From the NCBI GenBank assembly GCA_023238725.1, contig CM041554.1, positions 18,028,050 to 18,092,049 on the forward strand: a DNA stretch of 64,000 nt. The letters are read 5' to 3'. The notes below the pieces were generated by a model. It had not been told where the DNA came from and searched no databases. It saw nothing but the letters and a program-made list of their open reading frames with translations. The position numbers and the translations under genes were made by a program. Source of the DNA: Scortum barcoo. Taxonomy: Eukaryota; Chordata; Actinopteri; Centrarchiformes; Terapontidae. Below, piece after piece: positions 21,560 to 34,020 of the stretch (position 1 is its first letter; every line of letters starts with the position of its first letter).

Positions 21560-21890
21560 AAAGGAAAGCAACTGGATGATTACTGGTTGGATGGGTCTCC
21601 TTTCATGCGTCAGATGTCCAGGCAGATGAGTTGATGTTAATGGCGTCCTTCTAATCTAACCCAGGAAGAGATTATGAGACTATTCATTAGCGACTCCCAA
21701 CAACGTTCAGCTGCTGCCCCTAACAGGTTACTCGCTAATTATTCACTGAACATAATTCACTATGATCTGCTCGGGCTCTGTGAGGGAGCCTCAGATATTA
21801 CACAGTATTTTGCCTTTCCTCGTCTTTGCTGAGGCAAAGCTTTGTGTGTGCTTGATTCGGTCAAGGACGTAACACTCTCAGGTATTGAAG
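21560..21890. other. repeat-poor stretch, candidate conserved noncoding element
   Basis: Complex sequence with several ATTA/TAAT cores (CTAATTATTCACTGAACATA, TATTCATTAGCGACTC) and no simple repeats. It resembles teleost conserved noncoding elements by composition only; conservation cannot be tested here. Confidence 0.2.
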
Positions 21891-22691
21891 TTATTGAGCG
21901 ATCTGAGATGGACTCACGCGGGCAGAGTGTTTGCTTTCTGGCTATTTCTGTTTAAAAATTGAATCACAAACTCCATTGTCCACTGACCCTTAATTGTTCT
22001 GCGTGGCGTGCATGTGATTAGCGCTGATGGTTGCTGTTTATCTGCATGTCTTCGGGAGGTAATGAGGAAGCCATCTCCCTGTTTACCATGCCGCATTCTG
22101 CAGGCATAAAGCAAGGCAGGCACACAAAGGGCTTTAATAACATCCTTAATATGGACCACAGCCGGAGACTCAGCCCCCAATGCAAACCACGACCTTCTGC
22201 TGAAGGTGACGTTTTCAAAGAACATGCTGCTGATGTGTGGACGGGATTTCTGTCTGTATGTGGTTTGGAATTCAGCGTTTAATGTGTAGATCCTCTAAAC
22301 ACACCCTAAGAGCTGCATTAGGGGTCCCATGAAAGCTGCTCAGAGAGCACAGGTGATGAGAGGGCTTCAGCCACACACGTCAAATCCCTGATGACTCTTC
22401 TGCGGCCCGTTGCTGAAATCGGCCGTGCTCTTTTTCATTGTGAGCACAGGCAGAGAAGGCCGAGACTCAGGGCGATCCCTCTGCACCAGACAGCCAGTTC
22501 ACTCCCATCCCACTACAATGGAACTAGTATGTGGCCAAGGGCGTCTACGCCTTGATAAATATGCATCGATGCCTCAGAGAAGATGTAGTTATTTCCACCG
22601 TTTTGTGTGGGAGTGTAAATTTATGTGCGTAATCCCTGTATACTATATCAATGCTCCTGGTCAAAATGAGAATGAATATTCACACATGCGT

Positions 22692-22728
<37 letters not shown>
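22692..22728. repeat. (CA)n microsatellite
   Basis: About 18 CA units in intergenic sequence. Confidence 0.95.
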
Positions 22729-22730
<2 letters not shown>

Positions 22731-25700
22731 GCTCCTTTTTAAAGTCAACAAACACAGATATAGTGGTGGTATTAGCATCTCTGCACACAAACAGTACAGA
22801 ACGCTGTAGATGATGCAACCTCTGAGCAGAGTGGGGATGATCCAGGCCTCACATTAGCAATGTGTATGCTTGAAAACATATGAGTATGAATTTGAATGTT
22901 TTTCCACTCATAGCCACAAAGGTCCTCTTCCTTTTTAGAGCCATAAAAACAACTGAACCCTTCCAACTTATGATCCTGCGAGGTTAAATGGTTTCTCTTT
23001 TTGAAGGTAACTACGCAATCATTTTTGAAAAGCTACGAGTCAGCCGGTTCCTTGGCTTATTTATTCTATTTTCTACTAAATCCATGGTGTTTTGTGTGAG
23101 ATGTTAGTCTACAGGCAGGCAGAGACTGAAATCTGGAGGACCCTAAGACAGGAAAACTGGCGATTACGGTCATTAGATGTCACAGGTGAACTGACGCCGA
23201 GATCAGAGACTCAACATGTGGACATTATTAAATGGAACTCTGCTAGTCGGAAAATGTCCCCGTGTCCCAGTAAAATGGCTGTGGCTGCTGTCAAAGACTC
23301 CCACAGGAGTTGTTCCATTATTCACCGTCTATGGAGCAGCTCCGGGGTCTGTGCCTAGATGACATCACTACAGTCTGCCTCTGCTGTTCAGTCATACAAA
23401 AGAATCAATCAAATTCACACATTTATACAGAAATAACTTTTGGAGAGGTGTTTTATTCACAGGCTTGATTTAAAATTTCCAAAGAAAGGTCACGTTTAAA
23501 CCTGTTTTTGACATTAATAATGTACTTCCCAACCAACATAATTGGTCATTCACATTTTAAGTGAAATTACTATGAAACTTTCTAAAAGCCAAGTGTGCCA
23601 GGTGTGAAGCAAAAATCCCAGGATTATAACAGGCTATCTCTGAATTTGGTGAGGAGGAAGCTACAAAACCGGATCAAATGCCTGGTGCGGAGGATGTTTG
23701 TGTTTGTCCTGGTCGTGCCCCGTCAATTGGTGGTCCCTAAGACTTTAAGATGGATTCACATGAATCAGTGTGAATCGGCATCGACATTTCAGGACCGCTT
23801 TTTTTTATTAAGCCCACAAGATCTCAAACAGAGCTGACAAATCAGACCAAATGGGCCCCCCTCAGACTGTTTGGCCGGGCACGGTGATGGTAATACAAAG
23901 ATGGATGCACGCAGGTTACAACTGTCATAATCTTATTGGAGATTTCACACCGACTGTCGCACCTGGTGAGCGTCAAAGCCTGAAATTTCAGCATTTACAT
24001 TATGCTCTGAGCGCCTCACAGCCTTTCACTTTACATGGGTTTGGATGCCAGAGTCACCTCCTGTAGATGTATTTGCACTTCAAACTGTGTTACGAACAAT
24101 CTGCCCATTTTTCAAATTTTTCACTCAGTTTAGATTAACTTTTTCAGCTGCACACCTCCACACCTGGACTTTAACTGTATTCACAACTGTTTAACTGGCA
24201 ATATATTTATTTTGTTTTACAATGTGACAGACAATATGTATACAACTCAACTTATACAAACCACACTCCTCAGTAATAAAACACAGAAACACTGAAAGTA
24301 CAATCATATCGCTCCACATCTGTGGAAAAACGAATTTGGACCTATAAAGCTTCCAGCTGTGATGCACAGCTGTTGGGGCGTTGCATTAAGAGAGCTTGTT
24401 AGTGAGGCTGTTTCCCTGAAATACAGAAATGCAAAGAAGTCAGTTTTTATTTCTACTTTTCTTTAGTTTACTTTATAGTGTGTTGTTTTTTTTTTTTATA
24501 TACTATAAACTGTCAACTGTCAGTTTGCATATTATGTTAAGTTTGGAAATGGTATGCAGACTTTTGTTTAGGAGAAAAAAAAATACAGGTGACCTTTTAT
24601 GTTATTTTGATAAATCATTCTCATTGAATGCTTCTTGTGTCAGATTAGTTAAAACAATTATTTGCTGCATAAATAAATTATTCTTTTGTACTGTTTCCTA
24701 CATTCACATAGTTTCATTTTCAGTATTTCAGCTGATAGCTACATTCATGAGGATCATGTTAACATCTCAGTGTTGGAGTGTGACTCTGTATAGTTCAGCT
24801 TATTATTTCATATAACACTCATTGCACTGCAGAAGCCATTACCTCTGTTTACGTTACGTACAGACATGAAGAAAGTCTGTAATTATACCAGCATGAAAAT
24901 GTCCTGCTCTTGTCAGCTTTGAGTTCTGTTATCAACTTGCTGTACTTAAGAGAAGCTGCAAGCCAATTTGTCTCTTCCTTGAAAAACATCTGTAACGATG
25001 ACTGCAGTTGAAAAGGTATTTTAAGAAACGTGGATATAATTTCTGTTACTATGGAGTCACTATTGAGTTCATCAGCACAAGTCTTGTACCTTACGTGGAG
25101 AGGGAAAAACATAGCTAATAAAATACACGCTACTCCTCTATTTCCAAGGTAATTTGTTTGTTGTGTGTGGTAATTTGTTGTGTGTGTGTGTTTGTGTGTG
25201 TGTCTGTGCATTTCAGCGAGTTACAGATAGATACTGCAGATCGAGGCTAGAAATACATGCCTTGTTTTGTGAGTGTCTGCAAGTCAGTCATTCCTATTAT
25301 GCTGGCTGGTGCATAAGGCATCAGTCCTTCCACTTCTGTCTGTCTCTGGCGTTTTGCTGTGCTTTGCTGATGGTGTTTTATGTGTTTTAGCTCTCAATGG
25401 TGACATGTTTTTTTGGACTTTCGTCTGTCGTTTAACCTCGGGTCCAACCTAATGCAACTCTGAGAATTGCAACTCTGATGAATTTCTGTTTATTTATTTG
25501 TAGGCATGATGAATGGAAGGTGCATAATTTATGGGTGTCCACAGGGGTGTTTGAGGGGTGGGAGGGAAAAAAAAAAAAAGGATACCAGCTGTATGTGAAT
25601 GAAGCATTACGAAGAGGACAAATGAAATCGAAATTCTTTCATACAATGCCAGATTAAAAATAGAAATAAGGTTAAGAAACTCCCAACGCTCACCATTGCA

Positions 25701-25739
25701 GATAATAAAAGAGAAAAAAAAATTTAGAAATGAACACAT

Positions 25740-26400
25740 CAGCAGAGGATTGGAGGGAATCCCTGAGAAGAAACTTTAACATTTGACATCACAATCAAAA
25801 CTGGGGAGAACTTGCTGAAAGAAAGTGAATATCTTGTTAACTGTTTTATTATGTCTTATAAGTTTGACCAGCTACTGGGGAGGATGAGGAGAACAAGTAG
25901 AAAACTATACACACATGTTCTGTCTGTCATGTCCTGTGCTGATACCATTTTGGGAAGACGTTAAGAGAACCCTCAAGTACATCAAAAGAACCTCTGAAAC
26001 TGGAATATTTTGGGTATTAATTTACGGGGTATTGGGTATTAAAGATAAAATTGGCTGATCTGCTCCCTTTAAACATATTGTGTGTGGTGGCCTTGGAGCA
26101 AGTGACAAACATGGAAACAGCCAACTCCACCAAAACTAAATTATGGCTTTCAACGATAGAACAAATTTCAGACATGGAAAAATTAACCTTGGTAATTAGA
26201 AATCACACAAAATTTAACAAGATTTTAGCTAAAGATAGACTCTGGAAAATGGCATATTATCTAAGATTCACACTAACCAGGACTACTCCCCCATCCCCTA
26301 ATCCCACTGCCCCCTGTCCTGTCCTTTTGTTAATGTTGTTGTTATTTTGGTTTGTCTCTCAGTTATTTTCTGTTATTTATTTGTATAAATAGTATAAACA
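25740..26400 (+). mobile_element. degenerate L1-like LINE, 3' end of ORF2
   Basis: Broken reading frames resemble the C-terminal part of L1/Tx1-type ORF2. Around 25911-25990 there is a histidine-x-phenylalanine ... SC-P-type zinc-knuckle phrase followed by an FW-like and K-TLKYI-like stretch. At 26051-26392 an open frame contains KLWLSTIEQISDMEKLTLVI and then KDRLWKMAYYL. Stops and frameshifts break the rest. The 5' end of the element is not present. Family recognition is from memory of L1 C-termini. Confidence 0.5.
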
Positions 26401-27022
26401 AATGCCACAGACTTTGAAGTAAACATTTTTCTGGAATATGATGAAGGTAGCCTATTAAAGAATAAGTTAAAATCGAGTTACTGGGCTACTGTGTACACAT
26501 CTACTCATTAAGGTAATCACATATGCATTATAAGTGTAAATACATTTACATTCACATGGTGAGATGGGGTAAAATACAAAAACAAATGATGTGCATAATA
26601 CAGAAAAAGAGGATATACCCAGGAGAACCAACGATACAAAAACTGGTGTGCTTTGCCCAAGCAACAACTTTGAAATAAAATTCACTCGCAATTTATTTCG
26701 AATAATTTTGCAACTTCCATTTGAATCTCTTATGATCGTAATTATAACTTAACCCGCTCTTTACTCCCGCCCTTTCATCTGTCTTTTGACCCCCTCCCAC
26801 CCTTCTACAGCTTTACAATTATAATTGGATTCTTATATATATACTTATTAGTTCCCCCTCTCTTTATTTATTCATCCATACAAGAGATAATGAACATATT
26901 GTGTGTTACTATATAATGAATATCTATATGGATAAGTCAGCTACTGAAGGCCACATTGGTAGGTAACATGCAGACTATGACATAAAACCATGCTCAGCTA
27001 GCACTTAATTATAATATATTAG

Positions 27023-27265
<243 letters not shown>

Positions 27266-27639
27266 CCCTGTCATAGCTTGTGTTAATTGTAACATCTATG
27301 GTGTTTCATGGGAATCCAGAAAAAAAAAAAAAAAATACACGTACATGTTCGCATTGGCCTATACACATACACATGCACCAGTATGTAATATATCACATAT
27401 ACATCTATAATCCCTAAACGATGTAGCTATACAGAATCTTTAAAGTGGCTGTAGTCACTTTTCCCATTGTTAGAGCTTCTGTTGTCTCAGCTTTCATGCC
27501 CTGTATTCTTCCTATTGATAACTGTAAAGAAATAATTTTATGAAATCCTGAAAGCCAATGGTGAACACTGAGATTGTTTGGATATTTCCATCTTATCTCA
27601 GTACATAACACACTTCTGTACATAAGCTATACACATGCA

Positions 27640-27828
27640 TCATTGCACTTTGACCGCTCTATTGCCCTCCATAGTAACACTTTACGTTACGTTACGTTAT
27701 GTTACGTTTATTTATTTCTATTTTCTGGACCTTTTACATATGAGAGGGTACTGTAAAAACCACTGGAGTCAAATTCCTTGTATGTGTACACATACCTGGC
27801 CAATAAAGCTAATTCTGATTCTGATTCT
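27640..27828 (+). mobile_element. LINE 3' tail (L2/CR1-like)
   Basis: It ends with CAAATTCCTTGTATGTGTAC, then CCTGGCCAATAAAGCTAATT and a TTCTGA-type short repeat (ATTCTGATTCTGATTC). This is the hallmark 3' tail of L2/CR1-like fish LINEs, where the terminal repeat primes reverse transcription. A small TTACG repeat lies inside (27683-27707). No reverse transcriptase part remains. Confidence 0.55.
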
Positions 27829-28469
27829 TCTTGTTTTTTGTTTTTTTGATTGCTTGATAAAGCAAGAAAAGAGTCGTCATTCACTAAAGTAATGTTTTCA
27901 AGGCGGGGTGTAATTATATCCATTATATCTGATAAGTCTCTTACTACATGTATCCAGAGAGTATTAATCCCTGTACATTTCCACAGCGTGTGAGTTGTTA
28001 GTCCTCTTCCTTGACCAAAGGTCCTCCAGGTAATGGATTACAGACTCACGTCACATGAGACCAGACAGGTTTAAGGTTGTGCACAAGCGTCCCTGGCACA
28101 TCAATCAACTCCAAGCCTGTGTCACTGAGAACTAGTTTTGGTACTGATAACGCAGTACAACAAGCACAAGCTCAATAACAAGGAATAGCAATACCAGTAA
28201 TAATGAGCATGGCTGAGCTGATGAAGGACTGTTTTTGTCTCTGCATCATAGGAGGCCATTTAAGCTCAATCATGTATTCACACAACAGGAAATCAACGGT
28301 TTGACTAAATAATTTCATTCGGCAAGTCTTCTTTTATTGTGTATTATTAGATATTTAGATGACACACGCAGACTTTCACACCATTTTTGTTTGTTTCTAT
28401 GATAATAAACTCAAAATCTTTGGGTTACAGACGATCAGATCAGACAAAATGTGCAGTTTAAATATGTAA

Positions 28470-28610
28470 ACACATGTAAAATGTGATGGAAAGTTCTTGA
28501 TGCTTTCTGACATTTCTTGACCAAAATTGAATGCAATGGAGAAAATAATCGTCAGATTAATCAGTAATAAATATTATAATCAGTTGCTGCACCAACTGAA
28601 AGCTTAAGGT
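28470..28610 (-). repeat. dispersed teleost repeat, family A, copy 3 (partial, inverted)
   Basis: On the minus strand it reads GGTGCAGCAACTGATTATAA, then CTGATTAATCTGACGATTA and TTTTCTCCATTG. This is the first end of the family. It is truncated on the other side near a TTTCTGACATTTC motif. Confidence 0.45.
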
Positions 28611-29215
28611 CGGAGGTTTTGTCTGTCGGTAAACAGATCAAAGTGGATGTTATAATTTGCAATAGCCCAACGTGTCTTATTTTGTCTATTGATTAATTTA
28701 TTAATCAGCAAATTGTATATTTCTGTAGAGTGCCATAAAAAACATAAAAAGTACATAATATACATATAAACATAAAGTTACACCACATTAATGCTATTTT
28801 GCTATTCTGACATATTACAGACAAGCAAAACAAAAGTTACAATTGATTTCCACTAATGAAAAGACTCACCTTCAGTTACCAGGTTTTTACACACACGTTT
28901 TATAAAACGAATGCAATCTAAGACAACAGCCCTGCCTTTATTAAGGTTATAATGTTCAGTTTTTGTTCAAAACTGTTTTACAAAGATGCTGATTCATTAA
29001 TTTACAGTCATTTTGAAGGCTGCAGTGCTTCTGAGTTGTGCCGCCTCATACTGAGGGGTGTTTCTAACGTTTAGTGAAAACTCATTGATAGAAACACATC
29101 GATAAAGCATTAGAAACATCTCTCAGAAAGAGAGAGTACAATTAAAAAACACAAACATCAGCCTTCAAAATGCTATAATCAAAATATATTACTATACTAA
29201 ATTATATGATTTACT

Positions 29216-29234
29216 TATTGCAGGACTGTTGTAT

Positions 29235-29311
<77 letters not shown>

Positions 29312-29325
29312 ACAGTCCTGCAATA
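29216..29325. repeat. inverted repeat flanking a microsatellite
   Basis: Left arm TATTGCAGGACTGTTGT (29216-29232) is the exact reverse complement of the right arm ACAACAGTCCTGCAATA (29309-29325). Imperfect pairing continues outward for about 15 bp (ATGATTTACT against AGTAAATCAT-like sequence). Confidence 0.85.
29241..29310. repeat. (TA)n(CA)n compound microsatellite in a hairpin loop
   Basis: TA units followed by CA units, placed between the two arms of a 17-bp inverted repeat (29216-29232 and 29309-29325). Confidence 0.95.
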
Positions 29326-29659
29326 AATCAATCATAATATCATTTAGGTAGGTATAGGTATGTATGTGTATGTGTGTGTGTATGTGAGTGTGTGTCTGTG
29401 TGTAGTCCTGCCCTCCAATGACTGACATGTTTACAGCATGTAGCCTGCACTGTGTGCTCTCTTGTGTGTGATCTGTGTTATAACTTCAGAAAATGTGACA
29501 AGATCATAAACCTACACACCCACAAGTCACTTCATGGTTAGAAATATCACTTTGCTTTTTTTTTTTTTTTTAGTCAGATGATTTGAATCTATCTAATTGA
29601 TTATTCACTGATTGCCCATTGATTCTTCTTTTGTGCAGTTTGCAGATCCAGTGTATACT

Positions 29660-29720
29660 GAGAGAGAGAAAGAGAAAGAGAGAGAGAGAGAGAGAAAGAG
29701 AAAGAGAGAGAGAGAGAGAG
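29660..29720. repeat. (GA)n-rich tract
   Basis: GAGAGAAA/GA repeats about 160 bp before the GC-rich block at 29.87 kb. Confidence 0.9.
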
Positions 29721-30099
29721 CCTTAAGTCTTTCCAAATGTTGCCTCCACTCCGGTACGTGTTGTGAGTGGGCCATCATCCAGCGCAGACATGCATGAGGA
29801 GCGTATTCATTATTCATGTCATTGCAGTTGCCCTGTTATGATACAGTCCTGTTTGGAGTGGGCTACCTGATTTGCTCAGCGCGTCCGTCAAAGCGGTGCG
29901 TGGCCCTGCGTCGGCTGGCTGCGCGCGCTCATAGGTCGGACCGAGAAGAATCGGAGGGGGGGAGGGGGGGAGGCGCGCGCCTACGAGACTGCGCGCCGCA
30001 AGGAGGGGGAGAGGTCCAGCTGCAAAAAAAAAAAAAAAGAAAGGAGAGAGAGAGAGAGAGAGGAGGAGGAGGTGAAGAAAAAGAAAATACGCCGTGACA

Positions 30100-30123
30100 A
30101 TGGCAACATCAAGCATCTCGTAA
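30100..30123 (+). other. uORF 1 in putative 5' leader
   Basis: ATG to TAA, encoding MATSISS. The context GACAATGG (A at -3 position relative to a purine-rich context, G at +4) is fairly good for initiation. Confidence 0.35.
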
Positions 30124-30214
30124 AAAGGTAGATAACAGGCGAGGGGGCGCCGCGGATCGGGGAGTTTGAGAGGCGACGGCCCCTGTTTGTCCTGAAAGAA
30201 AAAGATATTAGGAC

Positions 30215-30232
30215 ATGCTGTCTGCCCTGTAG
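30215..30232 (+). other. uORF 2 in putative 5' leader
   Basis: ATG to TAG, encoding MLSAL. Confidence 0.3.
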
Positions 30233-30269
30233 CGCGTTTCCTGGAATACGAATCCTTCCGTAATTGAAA

Positions 30270-30314
30270 ATGGAGCGGCGGGGGAGCGGAGAGTCGCGCT
30301 GTCTCCATCATTGA
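30270..30314 (+). other. uORF 3 in putative 5' leader
   Basis: ATG to TGA, encoding MERRGSGESRCLHH. The context GAAAATGG (A at -3, G at +4) matches a strong initiation context. Confidence 0.35.
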
Positions 30315-30425
30315 GAGGCGGGCGCGTCCACCTGCTATCACCGGAGGCCCGGACTGCCGCTGCTGCGCTGCTGCTGGTGGTGGTGGTGGCGGGGAGGAGA
30401 GGAGGGTGGGCTGGGGAGGGGGGAC

Positions 30426-30470
30426 ATGCAGGGGAAGTGTTTGCATTTCGGGGGAAAGACGCATCTCTGA
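30426..30470 (+). other. uORF 4 in putative 5' leader
   Basis: ATG to TGA, encoding MQGKCLHFGGKTHL. It lies 74 bp before the donor site. Confidence 0.3.
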
Positions 30471-33167
30471 TACTGTCCGAGGCGGCGGAGAAGGATCCCA
30501 TTGCGGCGGGGAAAAACGCAGTTCGGGCGCACACGGCTCTGGAGGTAGGCAGTGCACACGTTATTATGCTGCTATTTGAGCGTGCCCTGTGTATGTGAAT
30601 AAGGGGGGGATGTGTGTGTGTGTGTGGAGGAAGGGGGGGGGCTCTCTTAGGTATGCACATGACAGCCTGATTTATACACACGCCGATTTAGATGCCCGAT
30701 TTGATGGGATCGGACATTTTATTCAAAGGGAGAGCGCAGGCAGGCGTGCGGGTGTAGTAGCTGCCCTGCCTCCTTGGGACAGCTGTCGTAGCCTACGTTC
30801 ATCCGTCTCTGCTCCATCGATTACCCAGTCCCCGCGATTAAAACCAAAATACCCGCACTCTTTTACAGCTCAGGCGCTGACCTGCTCGCTTCGGGCTCAG
30901 AAATCCAGCAGTAATACATGTGCCACGTGTGGTTGGTCATATCGGAGGCAGTTGCACTGTTTGTGTGTTTTTGGAGACAAACAGTGGCCTGTGGTCGTCA
31001 TTTTGAATCAACCTTGCTGCATCCCGAGCCGTGTTGTCCCAAAATGAATAAGAAATGAATAAGGGGGAATAATCTATAGTCCAAACTAATGAATGATTCA
31101 TGAATGGGCTATTGAAACCCAATGGGATAACACATCATTCGCAGCTAGGCCCCTTTCACTGTGATATGGCGAATAAATGATTCATAAACGCTTTATAAGC
31201 ACAAATTCCTAAAATTGGCCCAAACGTCATTGACAGCAGAGCGCACACAGGTGCGCCAAGGCGTGTGTGAATGCCTGCACTGTCGGGTCACTAGATCAGT
31301 GGCTTACTGTGTCTGTGCTCCCCTATAAGGATGCCTCATGACAGATGTTTACTGGATGTCCCAGTCAGCCACAGTGCGAGCCAGACAAGCCATGCAGGCG
31401 AATAATGAGCTGCAGCCCATAATAACAGCCTCTGCGCTGTGGATTTTGTGGAGGTGTTAGAATCAGTTGTTAACTTTGTTTTAAATAGGGTTTTAATTGG
31501 ATTAAATTTTAACGAGCTAGAAATTTGCCTGCCTGATGTTTATTGGAATGCCTTGTAAGATGGGATTTTTCAAATAACAACCTGGTGAATTTATCGCCAC
31601 AGTTAATGATCTGCACAGTTATTGACCTGACATGACTTGTTTGATTTATGTTGTGGAGCTTTGACAGAGTGTTATTTGGGACTTTTTCGGCATGGACTGG
31701 AAGATTTGCTTTAAAAAAATAGGATCTAACATTAAAAATGGGTTTTGGTGAACTGTTGCCTGTCACTGGCCTCTCCTCCTCTAATGTGAAGACAGCAGTG
31801 GAAACCAGATGGAAGGCCATGCATTGATTGAATCATGGAGCGCCTATAAGAGGGCCAAATTGAGTTGACATGTTGATGCGGGAGTCATTATCACGTATGT
31901 GTGCTGTCACGCCACAGGGCCTGAGGCCACATGACGTGTTGGCTGGAGAGGAACCCCCTTGCTCTGGCTGCCCCAACCTTCTCTTAAGATCATAGATAAA
32001 CTAACAGGAGCTACCACGTCCCACCGGGCCTCTGTTCTGCGATGTGCCACCAAGCTAGTGTTTGGTCGTTTACATCTCCTCCCAGTCAGTCCTGGCGCTT
32101 CTGTCTCAGCTCAGTTGAAACCGGGTGAGAATTTGAGCCCGATGACACATTTCAACGGCGTGGCTGTACTCCATAGCAGCAAGGACAGCGCTGGAAGGTT
32201 TGCCGAAAATGTGTTTAGAATGCTATCCGAGCGTTATGTTGCAGCAATAAAACCGGCAGCTTGTGTACATAGCCTCTTATCTTCCCATGCCCGTGTGTGC
32301 TCTGTGGCTTCCCCTCTGCCTCAGCCTTAGGCACATGTGTTGGGCCTCTACTACCACCTCCAATGGAAGAGAGTCTCAATTGTACAGAATGAACTGATCC
32401 TCATCGATCACCCCCTTTTTTATACTATTGAACACATTATTCATGAAGATCTGATCAAATTTTACGCCTTTTATGTTTGAATTATTATAAAGCAGGATAA
32501 AGAAAAGAAGAGACAATCGCTGCGGCCTGGCCAGTGTTAATATGTATGATAATTTGTTGGTGATTAGATATTGCCTGGTAGCTTGTACGGCAAGTTCTTA
32601 CTTTTACAAATGGCAGAACACGGCCGGGAACATCTTGTTAAGCACATAGAACGGACTCTCCCTGCCTACATGGAGCCACACTGTGTTTTCTGTCTGGACA
32701 TTGTATGGCTACAGTATAGAAGCACCCTGGCTCTCACGCAGGCTGTGTCAAGGCACACTGAGCCCATCGGGGCCGGCTGCACGTCTGAACCACACTGTCT
32801 GTCAGGCCACTGTATGCAGAGGCCTGCTGTGTCGACCCCGGCCCCGTGTTTGGGGTGTGACATTCTGGCTCTGGCCCAGCGGAGGCAGTCTTTCTCTGTG
32901 CCGCCACTGCCACTGAGTTCGGTAATTAAAGGCAGAGGTAAGTCCAGGGGAGAAGGCTCGGGCTCTGATTGCTTTTCATGGCCGCGAGGAGAGAGCTGCA
33001 GTGTGTCCTGAGGGACCGAGGCACTGCTAAGCTCTTTGCTGCCTGCTCTGCCCCCCCCCTCCCCCCACTCCCAGACGGGAGCTGTTCCAGGAAGACACAC
33101 ACATTTGTAGTCACACGCCACTGGCATACTCACGTGCACACACAGCTAAACATACTCAAATGCATCC

Positions 33168-33171
<4 letters not shown>

Positions 33172-33202
<31 letters not shown>
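33172..33202. repeat. (CA)n microsatellite
   Basis: About 15 CA units. Confidence 0.95.
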
Positions 33203-33204
<2 letters not shown>

Positions 33205-33859
33205 GGCTGAGAGAGGCAAAAAATTACATCTGTAGCTGACAGGCGAACTGTGCAAATCTACTTTAAAGAATGCCCCGTTTTAGAAAATATGTGTCAGTAG
33301 CCTACGAGGTGTGAGGCACTGAGGCGAAACTGTTACAGCGCAGTCATGTAATGAATTAAAAAACAGCGCAATCAGTACGACATTAAGGATCTCTCCCTCG
33401 ATTGGCTGCCGGTCGGCATTGACAGAGCAGTTGATGTGTGATTGGGCTGAGTGGTGGATGAGAGCGGAGGCTGCCTGCGGTTGTCTTGGACCAGCGCTCT
33501 GCAGGGGGAGCTCTGCCTCCCCTCCTCCCCTTCCCTACCTCTCCCTCCCTCCATAGCAGCAGCCAAACCGGCAAGGGCTGCTCTGCACTCTGAGGGGCCT
33601 GGCAAAACATGGACATGCTTGCATATAGGATCTGGGTGGGCCCCGGCGTTATTAGGAGAAAAATGGCCTCAGTGCTCGCCTCTCATTGTTTCTCCGGAGT
33701 CATTCATGACAGCCTGCTTGGTTAAAGTACACTGAGGGGTTTAAACCATCACATGCCTTACAAGTCCTATCAGAGAGATTCCCGTGGAAAGCAGCGAGTA
33801 CTTTGAGGACCTGAGGTTTAAAAAATGGGAGAGAGGGAAGCAGTCGGATGCTATTTGAA

Positions 33860-34020
33860 TACCATGTCCAGCCACGTTTTCACACCGTGTTCATGAATTA
33901 GTTCTGCCAGGATAATTAAAGTAATGCATCAGGATTTCTACCATTAACAAATAAAGGTCCAATTAAACTGGGGTCTATTAAAGCACTTTCCGAGCTGCCT
34001 ACTTGATCTCAATATGTAGG
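33860..34020. other. candidate conserved noncoding element
   Basis: Dense homeodomain-type cores: GGATAATTAAAGTAATGCAT, CCATTAACAAATAAAGG and CCAATTAAACTGGGG, with no simple repeats. Composition only; conservation not tested. Confidence 0.25.

Larger units (their letters stand above)
29870..30544 (+). promoter_or_regulatory. CpG-rich promoter and noncoding first exon, probably of nexmif
   Basis: GC and CpG content rise sharply at about 29870, with GCGCGCGC, CGCGGATCGGGG and GGAGCGGCGG stretches and a G-rich block at 29956-29972 like a GC-box cluster. The block ends at CTCTGGAG|GTAGGC, a good donor at 30545. No long ATG-started frame exists, but four short uORFs do (30100, 30215, 30270, 30426). 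This is the picture of a vertebrate CpG-island promoter with a long 5' leader. The gene is inferred from synteny: in mammals NEXMIF lies downstream of ABCB7 in the same direction and starts with noncoding exons. The start site is unknown. Confidence 0.5.

Noticed and set aside
29814..30557. 247-codon minus-strand open frame over the GC-rich block
   Set aside because: Low-complexity Pro/Ser/Leu product from GC-rich, stop-poor DNA, with a poly-Phe stretch from the A-run. Several frames are open here, and the splice and uORF pattern fits a + strand leader better.
32571..33139. Overlapping 146- and 157-codon frames on opposite strands
   Set aside because: Cys/Pro/Ser-rich composition without a recognisable domain; no splice support; likely chance in CG-richer intron sequence.
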